From Clostridiaceae bacterium (lineage in GTDB: Bacteria; Bacillota; Clostridia; Saccharofermentanales; DTU023): 10,559 nucleotides of DNA. The stretch spans positions 1 to 10,559 of the forward strand of contig JAAZMK010000082.1 of assembly GCA_012798865.1 (NCBI GenBank), written 5' to 3'. Shown here in pieces: positions 6,306 through 10,559 of this stretch (position 1 is the first letter of the stretch; the number at the start of each line of letters is the position of its first letter). The notes beneath the pieces are model-generated. The model was not told where the DNA came from. It saw only the letters and a program-made list of their open reading frames with translations, and did not search any database. Position numbers and translations under genes: made by a program.

Positions 6306-6333
6306 AAGGGGGATCTGCGCGCGGATCCCCCTT
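6306..6333 (+). promoter_or_regulatory. Intercistronic 10-bp GC-rich stem-loop without U-tract
   Basis: AAGGGGGATC (6306-6315) pairs perfectly with GATCCCCCTT (6324-6333) around an 8-nt loop. The downstream sequence is GCGTGCG rather than a T-run, so full termination is unlikely. Its position, 58 nt after the lipoprotein stop and 52 nt before the ATPase start, fits a 3'-end stabiliser or partial terminator that raises binding-protein mRNA over the membrane genes, as known in other binding-protein transport operons such as malE-malF. Confidence 0.75.
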
Positions 6334-6385
6334 GCGTGCGTAAAGGGCGCTCGCAAAAAGTTGTGGAGACAGGAGAGCGAAACGC

Positions 6386-7945
6386 ATGGAAGCAAATGAA
6401 TTTGTCGTTCGCATGGAAAAGATCACGAAGATCTATCCGAACGGCATTGCCGCGAACCGCGACGTCGATTTTGCCATCAGAAAAGGTGAAATACATGCCC
6501 TCATCGGTGAGAACGGCGCGGGTAAGTCGACTCTGATGAAAATTCTTTTCGGACTTGAGCAACCGACCGACGGCACGATTTATCTGAACGATGAACGGGT
6601 TACCCTCTCATCACCTCTCGAGGCGATCAGCAAGGGTATCGGCATGGTGCATCAACACTTTATGCTCGTTCCCAGCTTGACGGTCGCCGAGAATATTGTC
6701 CTCGGGATGGCGCCTACGAAGGGTGGTCTTTTCATTGACTATAAAGAGGCGGTTCGCCTGACGCGCGAATATTCGGAAAAATACAATTTGTTCGTTGAGC
6801 CCGATGCACGCGTTGCCGATATCGCTGTCGGCATGAAACAAAAAGTCGAGATACTGAAAGCCCTTGTGCGCGGTGCGCAGGTGCTGATTCTCGACGAACC
6901 GACTGCCGTCTTGACGACGCAGGAGACGGTTGAGTTATTCCAAGAGTTGAAAAATCTTAAGGAGCAAGGTTTCACGATCGTTTTTATCTCACATAAACTG
7001 AAAGAAATAAAGGAGTTGACCGATCGCATTACGATCATGCGCGCAGGTCGCTCGGTCGGTGTTTATGATACAGATACGATCTCGGAGCAGGAAATATCGC
7101 GATTGATGGTCGGACGCGATGTCGTGCTGAGAATGGACAAGCCTGAATCCGTTCCCGGTGAACGGGTTCTTTGTGTCGAGGATTTGCATTACATCAATGA
7201 ATGGGATAAAAAAATGCTCGACGGCATTTCTTTTTCAGTCCGTCAAGGCGAAATAGTCGGCATTGCGGGCGTAGAGGGAAATGGGCAACGCGAACTTGTC
7301 GATATTCTGTTCGGGCTGAAAGTGCCTGATTCCGGCGATGCGATGATCGACGGTCAATCGCTTATCGGTCTGCCGCAGGCGAGAATCAGGACGCTCGGCG
7401 TCTCGTATGTCCCGGAAGACCGCATGACTTTCGGAGTCGCCCAGACGGCGAATATTCAAGAGAACATGGTCTCTGACCGTTTTAGCCAAAAGCGTTTTAA
7501 TAAAGGTCCGCTGTTCAATATGAAATCGCTCTACGACGAAAGCGATAAGCTTATCATGGATTATGCCGTGCTCTGCAAATCACGCTCCCAAGAGGTCGGC
7601 ATGCTCTCCGGAGGAAACATCCAGAAAGTCGTCGTCGCGCGAGAGTTTTCAAGTGACCCCATTCTCATCATTGCCGATCAGCCGACGCGCGGTATCGATG
7701 TGGGTGCGACGGAATTGATCAGAAATAAGCTTGTTGAGTTATCACGCGCGGGGGCTGCCGTACTTCTCGTATCTGCCGATTTGAATGAAGTCATGGAATT
7801 GTCGGACAATCTCATCGTCATGTATAACGGTCAAATTGCAGGTTACTTTGACGACGGACAGTGGGACGATGTGATGATGGGGGAGTACATGCTCGGACTA
7901 AAACGTCAGAGCGATGAAGAGATCAGGAGGGCTTGTCATGCGTGA
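6386..7945 (+). CDS. ABC transporter double-domain ATPase, simple sugar/nucleoside type (YufO/NupO-like)
   Basis: A 519-residue protein with two fused nucleotide-binding domains that powers nucleoside import on the cytoplasmic face of the permease pair. Domain 1 (about 1-250) has Walker A GENGAGKST (41-49), Q-loop Gln90, a divergent signature AVGMKQK (about 147-153), Walker B VLILDEPTA (166-174) and switch His203. Domain 2 (about 258-510) has a degenerate Walker A, GVEGNGQREL (295-304), with no lysine; an intact signature LSGGNIQK (407-414); and Walker B ILIIADQPTRG, with Gln432 in place of the catalytic Glu. One composite ATP site (domain 1 Walkers plus domain 2 signature) is complete and the other is not, which is usual for the RbsA/MglA/YufO group. 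AGGAGA at 6371-6376 lies 9 nt before the start. Its end overlaps the first permease gene by 8 bp. Confidence 0.93.
   Translation: MEANEFVVRMEKITKIYPNGIAANRDVDFAIRKGEIHALIGENGAGKSTLMKILFGLEQPTDGTIYLNDERVTLSSPLEAISKGIGMVHQHFMLVPSLTVAENIVLGMAPTKGGLFIDYKEAVRLTREYSEKYNLFVEPDARVADIAVGMKQKVEILKALVRGAQVLILDEPTAVLTTQETVELFQELKNLKEQGFTIVFISHKLKEIKELTDRITIMRAGRSVGVYDTDTISEQEISRLMVGRDVVLRMDKPESVPGERVLCVEDLHYINEWDKKMLDGISFSVRQGEIVGIAGVEGNGQRELVDILFGLKVPDSGDAMIDGQSLIGLPQARIRTLGVSYVPEDRMTFGVAQTANIQENMVSDRFSQKRFNKGPLFNMKSLYDESDKLIMDYAVLCKSRSQEVGMLSGGNIQKVVVAREFSSDPILIIADQPTRGIDVGATELIRNKLVELSRAGAAVLLVSADLNEVMELSDNLIVMYNGQIAGYFDDGQWDDVMMGEYMLGLKRQSDEEIRRACHA
7925..7930 (+). promoter_or_regulatory. Ribosome binding site that sets the start of permease 1
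   Basis: A perfect AGGAGG lies 7 nt before the ATG at 7938, within the ATPase coding sequence. It favours this start over the in-frame ATG at 7914, which lies upstream of the site and would add eight polar residues. Confidence 0.85.
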
Positions 7946-9059
7946 TAAAAGGATGGTTCTCTTCGGCTTCGTACGCGGAGCCGCGGCAATTGCGCTTGCA
8001 CTTGCTGTCGGAACGATTTTTATCTTTCTCAGTTCGGATGAGCCGTTTACGGCGCTGAAGTACTTATTGATTGGACCTTTTGTAAGTTTTCATGGCGGTG
8101 TCACGGCGTTCAATACACAGAATTTCTACCAAGTTCTCGCCGCCATGATTCCAACCATCTTCACCGGTCTCGCCGTTTGTGTCATGTTCTCCGCGAATCA
8201 ATTCAATCTGGCGGCGGAGGGGTGTGTGCTTGTGGGCGGATTTGTCGGAGCACTCGTCGGCATCTATGTGAATATGGCGACTGGCTGGCACGCCGTTATC
8301 TGTGTGCTCGCGGCGACCGTTGTCTGTGGCTTGATCATGTTGATTCCGTCCATTCTCAAGGTAAAGCTGGGGGCAAGCGAGATGGTGACGAGCCTGATGC
8401 TCAATTTCGTGTTGCTGTACATCGTACTCCATTTTCTCAATTACCATTTTGCTGACCGGTCAAAGGGTGCGACAATGACGTATCCTTTCTTGGACTCGGC
8501 GAAGATATCTTCGATTGTCCCGGGCAACAGTAAACTGACGTGGGGCTTTGTCATCGCACTTGTCATTTCTTTTGTTATTTGGGTCTTCATGTACCGGACG
8601 CGCTGGGGATACGCGATCAGGATGATCGGAATCAACGAATCGTTTTCCCTATATTCCGGTATGAATGTCGGAGGAACGATCGTTTTATCCTCGGTGATCG
8701 GTGGGATGTTATCGGGGATGGGAGGAAGTCTCGAGGTGCTCGGACGTTACAACACGTTCGTGTGGCGGGAACTTCCCGGTTACGGTTGGACGGGCGTGAC
8801 GATCGCGATTTTAGCAAAAAATAATCCCGGTCTCGTGCCTCTTGCGGCGTTCTTCCTAGCTTATTTGAATAAGGGCTGTCAATTGATGTCAACCCACAGC
8901 GACGTCCCGAGCGAGATGATCGACATTATTCAGGCGGCAATTTTCCTGTTCTTCGCGGCGGAGCAATTCCTGTCAGGTTACAGACAAAAACTTGTTGTCA
9001 AGACGACGCGCGAGGAATTGATGAAAGCCGAATCGCTCAAGGCGACGGAAGGAGAGTGA
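7938..9059 (+). CDS. ABC transporter permease 1, nucleoside type (YufP/NupP-like)
   Basis: A 373-residue integral membrane protein forming one half of the nucleoside import channel. About nine hydrophobic segments are visible, roughly at 11-31, 66-86, 92-112, 118-140, 149-170, 201-220, 244-268, 283-311 and 327-346. The cytoplasmic loop WGYAIRMIGINESFSLYSGMNVG (about 223-245) matches the loop that contacts the ATPase in the branched-chain-type permease family (BPD_transp_2), as does the preceding FMYRTRWG. A periplasmic stretch with GGVTAFNTQNFYQ (about 53-65) lies before the second segment. The C-terminal tail is charged and cytoplasmic. Its start overlaps the ATPase stop by 8 bp, so the two are translationally coupled; the second permease gene begins 4 nt after its stop. 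Substrate type is inferred from the lipoprotein and hydrolase in the operon. Confidence 0.9.
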   Translation: MRDKRMVLFGFVRGAAAIALALAVGTIFIFLSSDEPFTALKYLLIGPFVSFHGGVTAFNTQNFYQVLAAMIPTIFTGLAVCVMFSANQFNLAAEGCVLVGGFVGALVGIYVNMATGWHAVICVLAATVVCGLIMLIPSILKVKLGASEMVTSLMLNFVLLYIVLHFLNYHFADRSKGATMTYPFLDSAKISSIVPGNSKLTWGFVIALVISFVIWVFMYRTRWGYAIRMIGINESFSLYSGMNVGGTIVLSSVIGGMLSGMGGSLEVLGRYNTFVWRELPGYGWTGVTIAILAKNNPGLVPLAAFFLAYLNKGCQLMSTHSDVPSEMIDIIQAAIFLFFAAEQFLSGYRQKLVVKTTREELMKAESLKATEGE

Positions 9060-9063
9060 TCAT

Positions 9064-10029
9064 ATGTTCGGACAATTTTTCCAGACGATTTTCCAAGCTG
9101 ATTTTCTGTTCATTATTATCAGGATCACCGCTCCCATTCTCTTCGCCGCTCTGGCGGCCGTCATTTCTGAAAAGGCAGGTGTCGCCAACATCGGTCTTGA
9201 AGGTATGATGATGATCACGGCGCTATTCGGTTTTCTATTTGCTTATTGGACGCAGAGTTGGGTGGTCGGTGTTCTCGGAGCGATGTTGATTGGCATCTTG
9301 CTGGGTCTGATGATGGGGTTCTTTTCATTCAAATTGAAGACGGACATTATCCTCTCCGGTATTGCCGTCAACATGCTGGGGACGGGGGGGACGATCTTTC
9401 TGCTCTATATGTTTACCGGTCTTCGAGGCAATACGGGGGCACTTGTATCGCCGAATATACTCATCCCCACAATCGACATTCCTTTAATCAACAAAATACC
9501 CATTCTCGGAGATATGCTTTCGGGACATGCCATCTTGACTTACTTGGCATTTATATTCGTTTTCGTGATGCGCACTTTTCTCTACAGGACACCTCTCGGG
9601 CTCAAGATCCGCGCTGTCGGCGAGAACCCGAACGCCGCTTCAAGTGTCGGCGTCAGCGTGATAAGAATGAAGTACATTGCGATCGCCATGTCCGGTGCTC
9701 TCGCAGGCTTGGGCGGTGCCTTCATGTCCATGTATTATTCTCAGGGTTGGAACCAAGGTATGGTCGCCGGTCGAGGCTTTATTGCGCTCGCGGCTCAGGC
9801 CATGGGAAGAGGGGAACCTGTAGGAGCTATGTTCTCTTCGGTTCTCTTCGGTTTGGCACAGGCGATGAAGACGAAAGTATCGGGATTGCGCGGGATGGCG
9901 AGTTACAATTATTTGATCGAGATGATTCCTTATGTTGTGACGATCATCGGACTCGTTTTCTACGCAGTAAGCATTAAACGGAAAGCCCGTAGACACCAAC
10001 TGCGACCGATTAAGGAAAAACTGCAATAA
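9064..10029 (+). CDS. ABC transporter permease 2, nucleoside type (YufQ/NupQ-like)
   Basis: A 321-residue membrane protein, the partner of permease 1. The N-terminal motif EKAGVANIGLEGMMM (about 36-50) is characteristic of the YufQ group. GLKIRAVGENPNAASSVGVSVIRMKY (about 179-204) is the cytoplasmic ATPase-contact loop, followed by SGALAGLGGAFMSM (about 210-223). FIALAAQAMGRGEPVGAM (about 239-256) is a conserved late segment. About eight to nine hydrophobic segments can be counted, including roughly 14-33, 45-62, 66-90, 95-118, 157-174, 202-224, 238-268 and 286-303. The tail is strongly basic (KRKARRHQLRPIKEK), consistent with a cytoplasmic C-terminus. AAGGAG at 9049-9054 lies 9 nt before the start, inside the end of permease 1. 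The hydrolase gene starts 12 nt downstream. The family is secure; the exact substrate is inferred. Confidence 0.9.
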   Translation: MFGQFFQTIFQADFLFIIIRITAPILFAALAAVISEKAGVANIGLEGMMMITALFGFLFAYWTQSWVVGVLGAMLIGILLGLMMGFFSFKLKTDIILSGIAVNMLGTGGTIFLLYMFTGLRGNTGALVSPNILIPTIDIPLINKIPILGDMLSGHAILTYLAFIFVFVMRTFLYRTPLGLKIRAVGENPNAASSVGVSVIRMKYIAIAMSGALAGLGGAFMSMYYSQGWNQGMVAGRGFIALAAQAMGRGEPVGAMFSSVLFGLAQAMKTKVSGLRGMASYNYLIEMIPYVVTIIGLVFYAVSIKRKARRHQLRPIKEKLQ

Positions 10030-10041
10030 CGGAGTGACAAG

Positions 10042-10559
10042 ATGAAGAAAATACCCGTAATTCTCGATGGCGATCCGGGTCATGATGACGCGATCGCATG
10101 GGTTCTCGCAAACTCTCGTCCGGAACTCGATATTCTCGCGGTCACGACTGTCGGCGGCAATCAGACGCTCGCGAAGACGACGTACAATGCCGGTCGTGTC
10201 ATGTCGCTGATCGGGCTGGACGTGCCGCGTGCGGCGGGACGAGCCAAGCCGCTCCTCTGCGATCTGATCGTCGCGCCAGGCGTCCATGGCGTAACCGGGC
10301 TTGATGGACCTGAGCTGCCCGAGCCTGCGCGCGATATGGTCGAGGAGGAAGCCGTCGAACTGATGTCTCGCATTTTGGAGACGAGCAATGAGCTGATTGT
10401 TCTCGTGCCGACAGGTCCTCTGACGAATATCGCGTCACTTTTATTGTTGCGTCCCGATTTAAAAGAAAAGATCAAGCACATTTACATGATGGGCGGTGGC
10501 ATTACGAAAGGTAATTGGACGCCCGCAGCGGAGTTCAACATTCTCGTCGACCCTGAAGC
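10042..10559 (+). CDS. Inosine-uridine-type nucleoside hydrolase, N-terminal part (3' truncated by window)
   Basis: The first 172 residues of a ribonucleoside hydrolase, which splits nucleosides into free base and ribose in the cytoplasm. The calcium-binding and catalytic motif DGDPGHDDA is at 9-17 (Asp9, Asp11, Asp15, Asp16, with Asp11 the expected general base). TTVGGN (35-40) supplies the ribose-contacting Asn40. HGVTGLDG (82-89), PTGPLTNIA (123-131) and AEFNILVDPE (163-172) are family motifs, the last supplying further substrate and metal contacts. The family is about 310 residues, so just over half is present; the C-terminal His/Asp motif lies beyond the window. GGAG at 10031-10034 is 7 nt before the ATG, and the gene follows permease 2 by 12 nt, so it belongs to the same operon and acts on the imported substrate. 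Specificity (purine, pyrimidine or broad) cannot be told from this part. Confidence 0.95.
   Translation, partial: MKKIPVILDGDPGHDDAIAWVLANSRPELDILAVTTVGGNQTLAKTTYNAGRVMSLIGLDVPRAAGRAKPLLCDLIVAPGVHGVTGLDGPELPEPARDMVEEEAVELMSRILETSNELIVLVPTGPLTNIASLLLLRPDLKEKIKHIYMMGGGITKGNWTPAAEFNILVDPE

Noticed and set aside
9246..9977. A 243-codon open frame on the + strand inside permease 2
   Set aside because: It lies wholly within the well-supported permease gene in another frame. Its translation is rich in Arg/His/Cys with no motif, and it has no ribosome site.
9640..10287. A 215-codon open frame on the - strand across permease 2 and the nucleoside hydrolase
   Set aside because: Both strands cannot be accounted for by known families here; the + strand genes have clear motifs, and the - strand translation is low-complexity Arg/His-rich shadow sequence.
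1..10559. Mobile elements, phage genes, CRISPR arrays, tRNA or rRNA
   Set aside because: No transposase or integrase motifs, no spaced repeat array, and no tRNA-like cloverleaf or rRNA segment was recognised; the window is accounted for by housekeeping and transport genes.

Overview
The window looks like chromosome of an anaerobic, low-to-mid GC member of the Bacillota (Clostridia-like). The support is a pyruvate:ferredoxin oxidoreductase, a DnaD-type primosome protein next to a DnaI/DnaC-type helicase loader (a Firmicutes arrangement), strong AAGGAG-type ribosome binding sites, a lipoprotein substrate-binding protein, and a good match to the cre operator of the Bacillota regulator CcpA. All genes lie on the + strand. 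I see no mobile element, tRNA, rRNA or CRISPR array.

Layout. (1) 2-1063: the 3' third of nifJ (pyruvate:ferredoxin oxidoreductase), closed by a strong hairpin at about 1114-1155. (2) 1209-4906: a tightly packed cluster, probably one transcript, starting from an extended -10 promoter. It encodes a two-module DnaD protein, a zinc-finger AAA+ helicase loader, holo-ACP synthase (acpS), and a membrane-anchored protein with two SH3b domains and a C-terminal NlpC/P60-like domain. In that last domain all three expected catalytic positions are replaced (Pro285, Ser348, Val360), so it looks like a cell-wall pseudoenzyme. (3) 4907-5146: a 240-base regulatory gap with a near-consensus sigma-A promoter, a cre-like site over its -10 box, and two mutually exclusive hairpins in the leader. 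(4) 5147-10559 (runs off the window): a nucleoside uptake and salvage operon. It has a BMP/PnrA-type lipoprotein, a double-domain ABC ATPase, two permeases and an inosine-uridine-type nucleoside hydrolase.

How the genes work together. In region 2, DnaD and the loader would load the replicative helicase, AcpS activates acyl carrier protein for lipid synthesis, and the SH3b protein probably works at the cell envelope. In region 4 the lipoprotein captures a nucleoside, the ATPase and two permeases import it, and the hydrolase splits it into base and ribose. A 10-bp GC-rich stem-loop between the lipoprotein gene and the ATPase gene probably lets the binding protein be made in excess over the membrane complex.

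The most unusual items are the catalytically dead NlpC/P60 protein in a replication/lipid gene cluster and the layered control region in front of the nucleoside operon.
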